Positions 39,215-48,451 of a stretch of DNA of 64,000 bases are shown here, one piece after another; positions within the stretch are counted from its first letter, which is position 1, and every line of letters starts with the position of its first letter. Position numbers and translations under genes: made by a program. The stretch is from Enterococcus pallens ATCC BAA-351 (GTDB taxonomy: Bacteria > Bacillota > Bacilli > Lactobacillales > Enterococcaceae), in the NCBI RefSeq assembly GCF_000407485.1, contig NZ_ASWD01000003.1, positions 248,001-312,000 on the forward strand, read 5' to 3'. Below the pieces are notes generated by a model. It searched no databases. It had not been told where the DNA came from and was given only the letters and a program-made list of their open reading frames with translations.

Positions 39215-40162
39215 CTAAACTGCAATCGGTGCTTTAATTGTTGGCGCTGGGTCATAGCCTTCAATTTGAATGTCTTCCATCTCAAAATCAAAAACCGATT
39301 GCTTTTCCTGATTCAAACGCAAGGTTGGAAAAGCCTTTGGTGTCCGGCTTAGCTGCTGCTTCATTTGCTCTTCATGATTAGAATATAAATGAGCATCCCC
39401 TAAAGTATGAACAAATTCGCCTACTTCCAAATTCGTCTCATGAGCAATTAAATGAGTTAATAAGGCATAACTAGCAATATTAAAAGGAACACCTAGGAAA
39501 ACATCCGCACTGCGTTGGTACAACTGACAGCTTAACTTGCCATCATTTACATAAAACTGGAACATGGTGTGGCAAGGTGGCAAGGCCATTGATGGAACAT
39601 CTTCCGGGTTCCAGGCTGAAACAATTAGACGACGTGAATCTGGATTGGTTTTAATCATTTCAATCACATCACCCAATTGATCAATGAAGCCGCCCTCTTT
39701 CGTTTGCCAGTGCCGCCATTGAGAACCATAAATATTTCCCAGATCTCCATATTTTTCAGCGAAGGCTTCGTCTGCCAAGATTTTCTCACAGAAAGCTTTC
39801 ATTTCTGCTTGATATTGCTGGTTAAAATCTTCATCCTGCAAAGCACGATGACCAAAATCAGTCATATCGGGACCTTGGTAATCCTCAGATTGGACATAAC
39901 GTTCAAAGGCCCACTCATCCCAAATATGATTATTGTGCTGCAAAAGATAACGAATGTTGGTATCTCCTTTGATAAACCAGAGCAATTCACTCTTAATTAA
40001 ACCAAAAGGTACTCGCTTCGTAGTTAGCAAAGGAAACCCTTCACTTAAATCAAAACGCATTTGATAACCGAAAAGACTCTTTGTGCCAGTGCCAGTCCGA
40101 TCACCTTTTTGATGACCTTCTGTTAACAATTTTTTTCCAAGATCTAAATATGCTTGCTCCAT
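39215..40162 (-). CDS. thyA: Thymidylate synthase
   Basis: Methylates dUMP to dTMP with methylenetetrahydrofolate. 315 residues from ATG 40160-40162, with GGAGGGG 8 bases upstream. The catalytic Cys is in [22 protein letters not shown] at the N-terminus and the GDAHLYSNH motif near the C-terminus are present, with the family insert at about 85-135. The upstream ABC-F stop is one base away and folA follows, so all three are probably one transcript. Confidence 0.98.
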   Translation of the reverse strand: MEQAYLDLGKKLLTEGHQKGDRTGTGTKSLFGYQMRFDLSEGFPLLTTKRVPFGLIKSELLWFIKGDTNIRYLLQHNNHIWDEWAFERYVQSEDYQGPDMTDFGHRALQDEDFNQQYQAEMKAFCEKILADEAFAEKYGDLGNIYGSQWRHWQTKEGGFIDQLGDVIEMIKTNPDSRRLIVSAWNPEDVPSMALPPCHTMFQFYVNDGKLSCQLYQRSADVFLGVPFNIASYALLTHLIAHETNLEVGEFVHTLGDAHLYSNHEEQMKQQLSRTPKAFPTLRLNQEKQSVFDFEMEDIQIEGYDPAPTIKAPIAV

Positions 40163-40163
40163 T

Positions 40164-42050
40164 TTATTGCCCCTCCATAAGTTCACTTAAATATTCCCAA
40201 CGGGTCATTTTGTTTTCCAATTCTTGCTCAGTATCTGTTATTTCCTGCTGGAGTTCCTGCAGCTTTGTGAAATCATCTCCTTGATGATTCATCTCTTCCG
40301 TTAACTCATCAATTCGCTGCTCCAGCTCAGCAATTGTATCTTCAATGGTTTCCCATTCTTTTTTCTCATGATAAGACAATTTCTTTTTCTGCGTTTTTTC
40401 CTTAACTACTACTGGTGCTTTCGTACTTTTTTCTGCTTTATCCTGCTGAGTTTGTTTTGCCAAGTAGTCAATGATTGAACCAAAATAACTGTCAATGTGA
40501 GCATTGCCTTTAAAAATCAACAGCTTTTCTGCTACCTTATCTAAGAAGTAACGGTCATGGGAGACGGTGATTACAGCTCCCGGAAAGTCCAATAAATAAT
40601 CTTCTAAAACGGTTAATGTAGCGATATCCAAATCATTGGTTGGTTCATCCAGCAATAAAACATTCGGCTGCTGGATCAGTAATTTCAGCAAGTACAATCG
40701 CCGTTTTTCACCACCGGACAATTTCCCGATGATTGTGCCATGCATAAATCGTGGAAACAGGAATCGTTCCAATAATTCTGCAACACCAATTTGGCTGCCA
40801 TCTCGTTGCTTCACTTCTTCTGCAGCTTCCTGCAGATAGGCAATCATCCGCTGGTCGGGATTCATTTCTTCATTGCGCTGTGTATAATAGGCTAAACGAA
40901 CCGTTTCGCCTACTTCTAAAATCCCGCTGTCTATTGCAATGCGACCGGCCAAAATATTTAACAAGGTAGATTTTCCAGCCCCATTTTTCCCTGTAATTCC
41001 CAAACGTTCTCGAGCTTGGATTAATAGATCGAAATGATTCAGCAGCTGTTTCCCCTCAATTTGATACGAGGCATCTTGAAGCTCCAGTACCTTTTTCCCT
41101 AAGCGAGTCGTAGCAATATTCATTTCCACCTGACCATCGGTTTTTACTTGATGCAGGTTTTCTTTCAAATCTTCAAAGCGGTGAATTCGCGCCTGCTGCT
41201 TAGTGGTTCGAGCCTTAGCACCAGCTCGCATCCAGGCCAGTTCCTGTTTGTAAAGCTGGACTCGCTTACCTTCCTGCTCTTGCGCAACCCGATCTCTTTC
41301 CGCCTTTTCCATTACATAAGCTTCATAGTTCCCTTGATATTCATATAGCTTACCAAAAGAAAGTTCAAAAATCCGATTAGCTACTCGATCTAAAAAGTAG
41401 CGATCATGAGTAACCATCAATAAAGAGCCTTGATAATTCTTTAAATAATTTTCCAGCCATTGAATCGCTTCATAATCCAGGTGGTTTGTTGGCTCATCTA
41501 AAAGTAGGAGATCAGGGGCATCAATCAACACTTGGGCTAAGCCCACACGTTTGATTTGTCCACCAGATAATTCTTTGATCTGTTTATCCAGTGTCACAAT
41601 ACCTAATTTGTTTAAAATGGCTTTTGCTTCACTGTCGGCGTTCCACGCATTCTGCTCATTCATGGCTTCCTCTGCCTTAGCAAACCGCTCCTGCAAAGTA
41701 GAATTCATTGTATCCTCGTTTAAATTCATTAATGCCTTTTCATAAGCTCGAACAGTCTGCATTAACGAATTATCTCCTTGAAAAACTGCATCTAAAACAG
41801 TCATTTCCGGATCAAAATCTTGTTCCTGAGCTAAATAGCCAATGCGATAGTCGCTGCTTTTCTCGACTGCTGAAACATCGCCATCTCCACTGTCTAAGCC
41901 AGCTAAAATGTTTAATAGGCTGCTTTTACCCGTGCCATTGACTCCGATCAGCCCAATCCGATCCTTTTCATGGATCAAAAATGAGATGCGATCAAATAAG
42001 GTTTTATCTCCAAAGGTCTTGTATAAATCGGTAACACGTAATTCTTTCAT
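40164..42050 (-). CDS. ABC-F family ATP-binding protein, Uup type
   Basis: 628-residue soluble protein with two ABC ATPase domains and no membrane part. ABC-F proteins act on the ribosome or, for Uup, in ribosome and DNA maintenance. Domain 1: Walker [12 protein letters not shown], signature [13 protein letters not shown]. Then a linker with [14 protein letters not shown], domain 2 with [11 protein letters not shown] and [13 protein letters not shown], and a C-terminal coiled coil (about 555-628) as in Uup. The start at 42048-42050 matches the family. I see no specific sign that it is an antibiotic-resistance member. Confidence 0.92.
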   Translation of the reverse strand: MKELRVTDLYKTFGDKTLFDRISFLIHEKDRIGLIGVNGTGKSSLLNILAGLDSGDGDVSAVEKSSDYRIGYLAQEQDFDPEMTVLDAVFQGDNSLMQTVRAYEKALMNLNEDTMNSTLQERFAKAEEAMNEQNAWNADSEAKAILNKLGIVTLDKQIKELSGGQIKRVGLAQVLIDAPDLLLLDEPTNHLDYEAIQWLENYLKNYQGSLLMVTHDRYFLDRVANRIFELSFGKLYEYQGNYEAYVMEKAERDRVAQEQEGKRVQLYKQELAWMRAGAKARTTKQQARIHRFEDLKENLHQVKTDGQVEMNIATTRLGKKVLELQDASYQIEGKQLLNHFDLLIQARERLGITGKNGAGKSTLLNILAGRIAIDSGILEVGETVRLAYYTQRNEEMNPDQRMIAYLQEAAEEVKQRDGSQIGVAELLERFLFPRFMHGTIIGKLSGGEKRRLYLLKLLIQQPNVLLLDEPTNDLDIATLTVLEDYLLDFPGAVITVSHDRYFLDKVAEKLLIFKGNAHIDSYFGSIIDYLAKQTQQDKAEKSTKAPVVVKEKTQKKKLSYHEKKEWETIEDTIAELEQRIDELTEEMNHQGDDFTKLQELQQEITDTEQELENKMTRWEYLSELMEGQ

Positions 42051-42087
42051 TAGAATCATCCTCAATTTTTCTCTTTGGCTATTGTAA

Positions 42088-42136
42088 CAAAAAAAGAGCT
42101 GCAAAGGAATGCTTCTGATCCCTTTACAGCTTTTCA
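42088..42136 (-). terminator. Terminator of the MarR gene
   Basis: AAAAGCTG-AAAGG pairs with CCTTT-CAGCT arms around a 13-base loop, ending in T7 on the minus strand, six bases after the stop codon. Confidence 0.75.
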
Positions 42137-42141
42137 TTTTT

Positions 42142-42711
42142 TTATTGCCAAAAATCAGTGAAGTGTTCTGGATGAAAGTGATGATGTCCCGGACCTTTTC
42201 CAGGGCCATGTCCACAATGAGGTCCATGGTGATGATGTCCTTCACCTTCGAATCCGTGACCACCACCAAAGGTTTCCGGATCTTCTTCCATTTTAGTATT
42301 CAGCTCTTCCAACAATTTATTAATTAAGCGGGCAAACTCTGCTTTTTCTTCTTCGCTGAATTGAGCAAATAGTTCTTCGTCTAAGGCTGGTTTTTCATCC
42401 AGCTTGTCGGCTGCTTCCTGACCAGTTTCTGTTAAACGAACAATCATAACTCTCCGATCTTCCTCAGACGTCTCACGAGTAATCCATTCTTTGTCTTCCA
42501 TTTTTTGTAAAAGCTCACCCACAGATTGTGGACGCATACCTAATACGAAAGTCAAATCTTTTTGGGATATTTCTGGTGTCATTTTCAATAAAGCCAATAC
42601 TCGACCTTGTCCTCGGTGGGGACCTAGTGTTTGATTCTTGGCCATTTGTCTATGGTGATAACGACGTAACTCATGCTGCATTTTCATTAATTGTTCACTA
42701 ATATTTTCCAT
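42142..42711 (-). CDS. MarR-family repressor with a histidine-rich C-terminal tail
   Basis: 189 residues. Residues 1-140 form a standard MarR winged-helix dimer: KDLTFVLGMRPQSVGELLQKMEDKEWITR is the recognition region and ETSEEDRRVMIVRLTETG the wing. Residues 148-189 are a flexible tail with 12 His and one Cys mixed with Gly and Pro, which would suit metal binding. Three AGGTACCT operators sit on its promoter, so it is very likely autoregulated. The ligand is unknown, and no transporter is in the same unit; the next gene is the ABC-F protein after a terminator. Confidence 0.9.
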   Translation of the reverse strand: MENISEQLMKMQHELRRYHHRQMAKNQTLGPHRGQGRVLALLKMTPEISQKDLTFVLGMRPQSVGELLQKMEDKEWITRETSEEDRRVMIVRLTETGQEAADKLDEKPALDEELFAQFSEEEKAEFARLINKLLEELNTKMEEDPETFGGGHGFEGEGHHHHGPHCGHGPGKGPGHHHFHPEHFTDFWQ

Positions 42712-42730
42712 TATACTCTCTCCTTTTTTA

Positions 42731-42744
42731 GTAAGGTACCTTAC
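42731..42744. promoter_or_regulatory. Operator 1 of the MarR promoter
   Basis: Perfect 14-bp palindrome GTAAGGTACCTTAC lying just downstream of the -10 box, around the expected transcription start. Confidence 0.7.
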
Positions 42745-42755
42745 TTTATATTTTT

Positions 42756-42784
42756 ATTATACAGGTACCTGATCAATATTGCAA
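42756..42784 (-). promoter_or_regulatory. Promoter of the MarR gene
   Basis: Minus strand: -35 TTGCAA (42779-42784), 17 bases, -10 TATAAT (42756-42761). Operator 2 occupies the spacer. Confidence 0.85.
42762..42771. promoter_or_regulatory. Operator 2 of the MarR promoter
   Basis: 10-bp palindrome CAGGTACCTG exactly between the -10 and -35 boxes; its centre is 29 bases from operator 1. Confidence 0.75.
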
Positions 42785-42790
42785 GTCTTC

Positions 42791-42798
42791 AGGTACCT
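42791..42798. promoter_or_regulatory. Operator 3 upstream of the MarR -35 box
   Basis: 8-bp palindrome AGGTACCT; centre 28 bases from operator 2. Confidence 0.6.
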
Positions 42799-42817
42799 TT
42801 CTTTTTTAAGTTTTTCT

Positions 42818-42940
42818 AAATACGAAAAATGACTCTTATTCTCTTGCGCATATCATTCTGCTAAACTGCTTGGTTCTTTGTTTTGCTAAATTTTTAATGT
42901 GGCTATTATCTATTTGCTTACTGCGAAAAGCAGAACTGAC
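42818..42940. repeat. Non-coding direct repeat, copy 1
   Basis: 123 bp that recur at 42972-43095 with two substitutions and one T insertion. It has no useful open frame. Inside is a small hairpin CTGC-GAAAA-GCAG (42921-42933). It lies between the MarR promoter and the next gene's terminator. Confidence 0.95.
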
Positions 42941-42971
42941 TGCTAGTTCGTTTAGTGGGACGCATTTTTCA

Positions 42972-43095
42972 AAATACGAAAAATGGCTCTTATTCTCTTG
43001 CGCATATCATTCTGCTAAACTGCTTGGTTCTTTGTTTTGCTAAATTTTTTAATGTGGCTATTATCTAATTGCTTACTGCGAAAAGCAGAACTGAC
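42972..43095. repeat. Non-coding direct repeat, copy 2
   Basis: 124 bp, near-identical to copy 1 at a period of 154 bp. The two are separated by a 31-bp unrelated spacer. Copy 2 abuts the terminator at 43096. Confidence 0.95.
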
Positions 43096-43136
43096 AAAAA
43101 AAGCAGCTAAACGGATTTTTCCGTTTAGCTGCAAAT
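43096..43136 (-). terminator. Terminator of the 43140-43592 gene
   Basis: 13-bp perfect stem GCAGCTAAACGGA/TCCGTTTAGCTGC with T4 loop, ending in T7 on the minus strand. Confidence 0.9.
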
Positions 43137-43139
43137 TTC

Positions 43140-43592
43140 TTAGAAGCGATCGCCGTATACGTCATCGACTGTTTTTTCAGGGTCAATTACGATGTACAGG
43201 CTTTTAGTTTTTTCTGATTCTTTAGTTGATTGGTAAATGTTGTCTAATCCTTCATTGTCTTTATCCTTGTAAGGGAAATAAACTGAATCTGGATGGCCAT
43301 TGCGGTAAATGATTTCCATACGTTCAATATCTTCAAATTTCTTCGCACGGTCAAACATGCCCATTTCCAAGCCGCCTAAGTTAATATCAGAGGTTTGAAC
43401 ATGGTCGCCTTCTTGATAAATTTCAATTTTGAAACCAGCACAAGGATGAATCTCAACAAACTCGCTGCCGTTGATGCGACCAAAACTTGTTGTAATTTGC
43501 TTAATCCACAAATCACCGATATATCGACGCTCAATCGTCCAAGTTTCTACATTGCGGAAGTAAAATTTTAGTGCAGTCATTTCTCTAGCCAT
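43140..43592 (-). CDS. Conserved protein of unknown function
   Basis: 150 residues that I do not recognise. It looks cytoplasmic: no signal peptide or membrane segment, mostly beta-rich (FYFRNVETWTIERRYIGDLWIKQI, then EFVEIHPCAGFKIEIYQEGD), with an acidic C-terminus (IDPEKTVDDVYGDRF). One cysteine. I chose ATG 43590-43592 because GGAG is 8 bases upstream. It is a single-gene unit between the thioesterase and a strong terminator. Probably lineage-conserved, with no function to propose. Confidence 0.8.
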   Translation of the reverse strand: MAREMTALKFYFRNVETWTIERRYIGDLWIKQITTSFGRINGSEFVEIHPCAGFKIEIYQEGDHVQTSDINLGGLEMGMFDRAKKFEDIERMEIIYRNGHPDSVYFPYKDKDNEGLDNIYQSTKESEKTKSLYIVIDPEKTVDDVYGDRF

Positions 43593-43651
43593 AGTCATTC
43601 TCCTAACAATAATTAGTATAATTTAATTCTATCACATATCTTGGCAAACGG

Positions 43652-44029
43652 TCACATATTGTGATTTTCCTTCATTTTTCTCATGAATTGTTCATTATCG
43701 ACGATTACGCGGGTGTGATGCGCCTGTCCAATCATTCTTTGATTATCATAGGCCTCAATTTCAAAGGTTGCTTTCTTGCCGTTTTGCTCAGTTATCACTG
43801 CTTGCACCTCGATTACAGCTCCTACTGGCGAAGGAGCTAAATGCTTCAATTCCACCGCAAAACCGACACTGGTTTCTTGTTCTGATAATTGCTGGCTAAG
43901 CAGCTCTTTGGCACAATTTTCCATCATTGCCAGTAAGGCTGGGGTTGAGAGGACTGATAAATCACCTGATCCAACATTTTTAGCTGTAGTGTTTTCCGCC
44001 ACATCGTAAGAAAGTATTTGTTTATCCAT
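43652..44029 (-). CDS. Hotdog-fold thioesterase (FlK-like)
   Basis: 125 residues of the thioesterase superfamily, of the type that includes fluoroacetyl-CoA thioesterase. Seen: VGSGDLSVLSTPALLAMMENCA (helix of the hotdog with the conserved Glu-Asn), ETSVGFAVELKHLAP and GQAHHTRVIV. The natural acyl-CoA is unknown. The ATG (44027-44029) lies inside the end of cca, with GGAGGAGG 6 bases upstream, so the two overlap by 8 bases and are coupled. Confidence 0.88.
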   Translation of the reverse strand: MDKQILSYDVAENTTAKNVGSGDLSVLSTPALLAMMENCAKELLSQQLSEQETSVGFAVELKHLAPSPVGAVIEVQAVITEQNGKKATFEIEAYDNQRMIGQAHHTRVIVDNEQFMRKMKENHNM

Positions 44030-45242
44030 GAGGTTCCTCCTCCATAAAATTTTGAGCAAAATTTAGTAAGGCCTCTTGTTCATTTGGCAGATTTTTTTCA
44101 ATGACTTCTCGTTCCATCCCACGTAAAACTTGATTGATCCAAGGCCCCTTAGGATAATCAAATTGCTGAATCAAATCATTGCCTTTAATAGCCAAATCCT
44201 TCAAATTATGAATCGGCAGATTTTGATACATTAAACGGATTTTGGCTTGGTTCGGTTTTTTACCAAAGTAAATCAGCAGGTATTCAACAGAAACAGCTAG
44301 TTCACGTCCTACCTGATACAAGTTCCAATTGTCCCATTCATGACTCAAGCGAAAGGCTAAAGCCGGAACCATTTGACTGACATCCTTGATTAACTGATTG
44401 GAACATTTCCATTCCTTCATAAACGACTTGATCTGATCTTGCTTTAACCCTAGCATGGAAATTAACAACGTCCAGGCCTGTTTTTCGGTAGGAATGGCTG
44501 GACCGATTAAATCTGCAAACCTCAACAGCGCCTCACCGTAATTGCTTAAGCCTGGGCAATAAATGTAACATTCAGATTCTACAAAGGTTTTAACCCCCGC
44601 TTGACGAGAGGAGCCCATCAATAATTTTACAAATTCGACATTGATTCGCTCAACTGAAATTTTAGCCAGCAGCGAATGGTATTCGCGAATCGCCTCGAAG
44701 GTTTCAGGTTCTAAAGTAAAGCCTAATTGACTAATAAAACGTAGACCTCGCATCATCCGCAGAGCGTCCTCATGGAAACGTTCGTAAGGATTTCCGACTG
44801 CTCGCAGCTTTCTAGAACGTAAATCACTCAAGCCATCAAATAAATCAATCACTTCACCATCAATTCCAACAGCTAAGGCATTAATGGTAAAATCTCTGCG
44901 TTTTAAATCTTCCTTCAGAGAACGAACAAATTCTACATGATCTGGTCGACGAAAATCCTGATACGTAGACTCGGTTCGAAAGGTTGTCACTTCATAAGTC
45001 GCGTCCTTAGTAACTACCATAACTGTCCCGTGCTGAATCCCTACATCTATCGTTCGTCGAAACAACTGTTTAATTTCAGCCGGGAAGGCACTAGTGGCAA
45101 TATCTACATCGTGGATCGGTTTATTCAGCAAAATATCCCGAACGCTGCCGCCTACATAATAAGCTTCATAGCCGGCTCCTTGAAGCTCCCGCAGGATCGG
45201 CATTGCACCTTGAAATTCAATTGGTAATGCGTCTAATTTCAT
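44022..45242 (-). CDS. cca: CCA tRNA nucleotidyltransferase
   Basis: Class II nucleotidyltransferase that adds or repairs the 3' CCA end of tRNA. 406 residues: head domain with YYVGGSVRDILLNKPIHDVDIAT (GGSVRD and the DxD metal pair), then RRDFTINALAV, the neck motif EDALRMMRGLRF, and helical body and tail. Its start overlaps the upstream MazG-like gene by ATGA, and its end overlaps the thioesterase. Confidence 0.97.
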   Translation of the reverse strand: MKLDALPIEFQGAMPILRELQGAGYEAYYVGGSVRDILLNKPIHDVDIATSAFPAEIKQLFRRTIDVGIQHGTVMVVTKDATYEVTTFRTESTYQDFRRPDHVEFVRSLKEDLKRRDFTINALAVGIDGEVIDLFDGLSDLRSRKLRAVGNPYERFHEDALRMMRGLRFISQLGFTLEPETFEAIREYHSLLAKISVERINVEFVKLLMGSSRQAGVKTFVESECYIYCPGLSNYGEALLRFADLIGPAIPTEKQAWTLLISMLGLKQDQIKSFMKEWKCSNQLIKDVSQMVPALAFRLSHEWDNWNLYQVGRELAVSVEYLLIYFGKKPNQAKIRLMYQNLPIHNLKDLAIKGNDLIQQFDYPKGPWINQVLRGMEREVIEKNLPNEQEALLNFAQNFMEEEPHG

Positions 45243-45583
45243 TCCTCTGCCCCTTTGCCGTCCTTACGCTCAAAGCGAAAGCGATCCCGTTGATTAAATT
45301 TTTCCATATTTTGGTTAAAAACCTCAGTTAAATCTATATCCATTGAGTTGGCCATGATCAAGGTAACGAATAAAACATCTCCTAGCTCTTCAGCCACTGT
45401 TTTTGGTTCTTCCTCAGGTTTTTTCGGCTTTTCTCCGTAATAGTGATTCACCTCGCGGGCCAGCTCGCCAACTTCCTCAGTTAGTCGGGCCATTTGAGCC
45501 AAGGGTGAAAAATAACCTGTCTTGAACTGTTGAATGTATGTGTCGACTTCTTTTTGCATCGCTGCTAATGTTTTTTCTTCCAT
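45239..45583 (-). CDS. MazG-like nucleotide pyrophosphohydrolase (YpjD type)
   Basis: 114-residue all-alpha NTP pyrophosphatase of the MazG superfamily, likely cleaning up aberrant nucleotides. Metal-binding ExxE...ExxD motifs: LTEEVGELAREVNHYYG and AEELGDVLFVTLIMAN. ATG 45581-45583 was chosen because GGAGGTGG precedes it. It heads mazG-cca-thioesterase, with 4-base and 8-base overlaps. In Bacillus ypjD also lies near cca. Confidence 0.92.
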   Translation of the reverse strand: MEEKTLAAMQKEVDTYIQQFKTGYFSPLAQMARLTEEVGELAREVNHYYGEKPKKPEEEPKTVAEELGDVLFVTLIMANSMDIDLTEVFNQNMEKFNQRDRFRFERKDGKGAEE

Positions 45584-45696
45584 CAAACCACCTCCACTAT
45601 ATCTTAACAAAAATAAGCTTTGTTTCCTATCAAGTTGTTGTAAGTATTTGTCTTTCATGATATGTTGGATGAGGAAAATCGCTAAAGGAGGGGCTT

Positions 45697-46584
45697 ATGA
45701 AAACAACAACTGCAACACGCGCTAAAGAAGTCTTTTTCATCGTTTTTGGGACAGCTATCTATGCTTTTGGATTGGTTTATTTAAACATTGCCAATCATTT
45801 GGCAGAAGGCGGCGTCACCGGGATCACCTTGATTATCCGAGCACTATTTGGAATTGATCCTGCTTATACGACATTGCTTATTAATATTCCCCTGATTTTA
45901 ATTGGTGGTCGGATTCTAGGAAAACGCTCATTTTATTACACTATTTTGGGAACCGTCAGCTTATCGGTATTCTTGTGGATTTGGCAAAGAGTCCCCTTTG
46001 CTATTAATCTTGATCACGATTTGTTTATCGTTTCCTTATTGGCAGGTCTATTTGCTGGATTCGGCAGCGGACTTGTTTATCGTTACGGTGGTACAACTGG
46101 TGGAGCCGATGTAATCGCCCGCATATTGGAACAGAAAAATGGTTTTACAATGGGAAAATCATTGCTTATTTTTGATGCCATCGTTTTGCTTTTATCTTTG
46201 AGTTATTTGGATCTGAAACGGATGATGTATACCTTGATCGTATCCTTCGTGTTCAGCCGAGTAGTGGACGTCTTGTCTTCTGGAGGCTATGCAGCCAAGG
46301 GGGTAATGATTATCTCCAATCAGAGCGAAGCCATCGCTGCTTTACTAATGGATCATTTAGAACGAGGAGTTACTTACTTGCATGGAGAAGGCGGTTTTTC
46401 TTCTGAAATGAAAAAAATCGTCTACATTATTGTTTCTCAGCAAGAATTAAACGAAGTGAAAAAAATTATCCATTCAGTCGATGAACACGCCTTTATCTCC
46501 ATTATAAATGTACATGATGTGGCTGGAGAAGGCTTCACTTACTTAAAACCTCAGCGCCGAAAATTTTTCTTGAAAAAACCGTAA
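45697..46584 (+). CDS. YitT family membrane protein (DUF161 + DUF2179)
   Basis: 295 residues: five to six membrane helices in the first 200 residues, with the DUF161 pattern (ANHLAEGGVTGITLI and GLVYRYGGTTGGADVIARI), and a soluble DUF2179 domain (about 210-285, GVTYLHGEGGFSSEMKKIVY). The family is common and uncharacterised, probably a transporter-like protein. AAAGGAGGGG precedes ATG. It is divergent from the MazG-like gene; TTGTTG and TGATAT boxes 17 bases apart lie upstream. Confidence 0.93.
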   Translation: MKTTTATRAKEVFFIVFGTAIYAFGLVYLNIANHLAEGGVTGITLIIRALFGIDPAYTTLLINIPLILIGGRILGKRSFYYTILGTVSLSVFLWIWQRVPFAINLDHDLFIVSLLAGLFAGFGSGLVYRYGGTTGGADVIARILEQKNGFTMGKSLLIFDAIVLLLSLSYLDLKRMMYTLIVSFVFSRVVDVLSSGGYAAKGVMIISNQSEAIAALLMDHLERGVTYLHGEGGFSSEMKKIVYIIVSQQELNEVKKIIHSVDEHAFISIINVHDVAGEGFTYLKPQRRKFFLKKP

Positions 46585-46626
46585 AAAGAATGGCAGGGCT
46601 CATGATAGCTCCCTGCCATTCTTTTT
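46583..46626. terminator. Bidirectional terminator between yitT-family gene and ypiB
   Basis: 16-bp perfect stem AAAAAGAATGGCAGGG/CCCTGCCATTCTTTTT with a 12-base loop. It overlaps the ends of both genes. Confidence 0.95.
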
Positions 46627-47185
46627 ATTTAGTTACTTCATCTTCGCAAATTGACATTTTCAGGCGATTAATTTCATCAGAAAGCTCAAGAAAGGCTTCT
46701 TTATCGCCATTTTCTAAAGCTTGATTAATTTGACTGATTAACAGCCTCAGCTTCGCTTCCTTTTCTTCCCGAGCAATGTGCTCCTCTACCTCGCGAATAA
46801 TTTCTTCGCTAACAGAATCATTCCAGGAAGCCTCTGGGTTATCCTCCAGTACAGATAGATATTGGACATTTTGCCAGGAATTGGGAAAAATACATTCCAA
46901 ATATAAAGGCTGGGCCCAATGAAGACGGATTTCGTGAAAAACTTGGTCGCTATTCGTGAAGGCTTGACCATGAACATGCAAGCTCATTGGTTCATCTTCT
47001 TGTGTAATATCTCGAATGACTAAACCACGTTTTGTGTAATTGGCATTTTCGACAATATGAACATTTTTTAAAATAGTTTCATGATTAATCAAATAGTTCA
47101 AGATCCAGATTACTTCCCGTCTACGGAAAGAAACGTTGTTGATTAACCAAACGAGGAACTCTCTTTTTTCAGTTACATCAATCAT
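46625..47185 (-). CDS. ypiB: YpiB family protein (UPF0302) with C-terminal IDEAL domain
   Basis: 186 residues: N-terminal YpiB domain (about 1-110; [26 protein letters not shown]) and a C-terminal helical IDEAL motif (about 145-178, [23 protein letters not shown]). Function unknown; conserved next to the TPR protein YpiA in Firmicutes, as here. AAAGGGGTG precedes the ATG. It ends at the shared terminator. Confidence 0.93.
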   Translation of the reverse strand: MIDVTEKREFLVWLINNVSFRRREVIWILNYLINHETILKNVHIVENANYTKRGLVIRDITQEDEPMSLHVHGQAFTNSDQVFHEIRLHWAQPLYLECIFPNSWQNVQYLSVLEDNPEASWNDSVSEEIIREVEEHIAREEKEAKLRLLISQINQALENGDKEAFLELSDEINRLKMSICEDEVTK

Positions 47186-47197
47186 CTAATCACCCCT

Positions 47198-48451
47198 TTA
47201 TAGTAAATCCTCCAAAAGCGACACGACTTCTAAATCTCCCGGCTCTATTTCTAAATACATTGTTAGTACTTGTTTGGCTTGGTCGATTAAGCCTTCCTCT
47301 CTCAAGAAAATGCCATATTCCTTTAAAAATTCCGGCTCATGAGAAAGCTGTTCGTAGGCTTGCTGGTAATGCTGTTTCGCCTGAGCAAATTCTTCAATTT
47401 CATTGTAGGCCTGTGCCAAATTCCATTCTGCATATGGATTGTCCTGCTCATCCATTCTTTCAACCATTTCAATTGCTTGTTCAGGCTGATCCTCATTCAA
47501 GTATAAATTACTTAAGGTTAATAAGGTTTCATCCGTTTTTTCGCCTAGCTCCAAGGCCTTCAGTAAAAGCTCTTCAGCCTTTTTACTATCCTTCAAACGA
47601 TAAGCTACCTCAGAGGCTAAATGCAGCAGCTCCACTTGGAAAGGATTTTCCTTAATTCCTTCCTCAGCAGTTTCAAAAGCTTCCTCCAGTAACTCTTCTT
47701 CTTTCATGGAATCTGCTAAATAGTAATAAGCACTTTGATAAGTCGGTTCCAAAGCGATCACTTCCTGCAAATAAATCATTGCTCGTTGGTAATCATGCAG
47801 CTGATAGTAAGTAAAGCCAATTTGGAATAAGCGATCGGCTGTTCGATCCTCTTCTAACGCTTGTTCCAAAAATGGTAATGCTTCCTCAAAAGCTCCTAAA
47901 AGGCTATAAGCAGTGCCTAAACGTTCATTAATCGATACATTAGCAATTTGATCATAGCCTTGATTTTGCAACTGACCATATTCATCCACTGCTTCTCCCA
48001 GCTGGTTATTAGAGAAATGCAGCTCCGCTAAAGCAAAAATAATTAACGGTTCTTCTGGCGCTGCATTTTTAGCCTGCAGCAGCTTCGCTTCACTCACCTC
48101 TGGGATACCTAGTACCTGATACAAATCAGCCGTAATCAACAAACTTTCTACGTAGTTGTCACTTTCTGGCTGTATCTTTTCTAAATATTCAAAAGCCTGA
48201 TCAATTTCGTCGTCCTCAATGGCCATTTCCGCTAAGTATAAATAGAAACTATCTTCTTCTGGAAATTCTGCACTTAATTTTTTATAAATTCGCTTGGCTT
48301 CTTCTAAAAAGCCTAAAGCTTGCAGCTCTACGGCTAAACTAGCCAGTATTTCTGGTTCATCCTGTTTCAAGGCTTGTTCAAAAAGAAGCGTTGCCTCAGC
48401 TAAATCCTCAGCTTCTAAAGCTGCTAACATTTTCTCACTATAACTTGCCAT
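47198..48451 (-). CDS. TPR-repeat protein (YpiA type)
   Basis: 417 residues built almost wholly of tetratricopeptide repeats (about ten), strongly acidic, cytoplasmic. Consensus pieces recur, such as EAFETAEEGIKENPFQ and QAKQVLTMYLEIEPG. Position before ypiB matches Bacillus YpiA, which lies beside the aromatic amino-acid genes. It is probably a protein-interaction scaffold, with partner unknown. The ATG directly follows the stop of the AroB-like gene, with GAGGG upstream, so the three genes form one unit. Confidence 0.9.
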   Translation of the reverse strand: MASYSEKMLAALEAEDLAEATLLFEQALKQDEPEILASLAVELQALGFLEEAKRIYKKLSAEFPEEDSFYLYLAEMAIEDDEIDQAFEYLEKIQPESDNYVESLLITADLYQVLGIPEVSEAKLLQAKNAAPEEPLIIFALAELHFSNNQLGEAVDEYGQLQNQGYDQIANVSINERLGTAYSLLGAFEEALPFLEQALEEDRTADRLFQIGFTYYQLHDYQRAMIYLQEVIALEPTYQSAYYYLADSMKEEELLEEAFETAEEGIKENPFQVELLHLASEVAYRLKDSKKAEELLLKALELGEKTDETLLTLSNLYLNEDQPEQAIEMVERMDEQDNPYAEWNLAQAYNEIEEFAQAKQHYQQAYEQLSHEPEFLKEYGIFLREEGLIDQAKQVLTMYLEIEPGDLEVVSLLEDLL

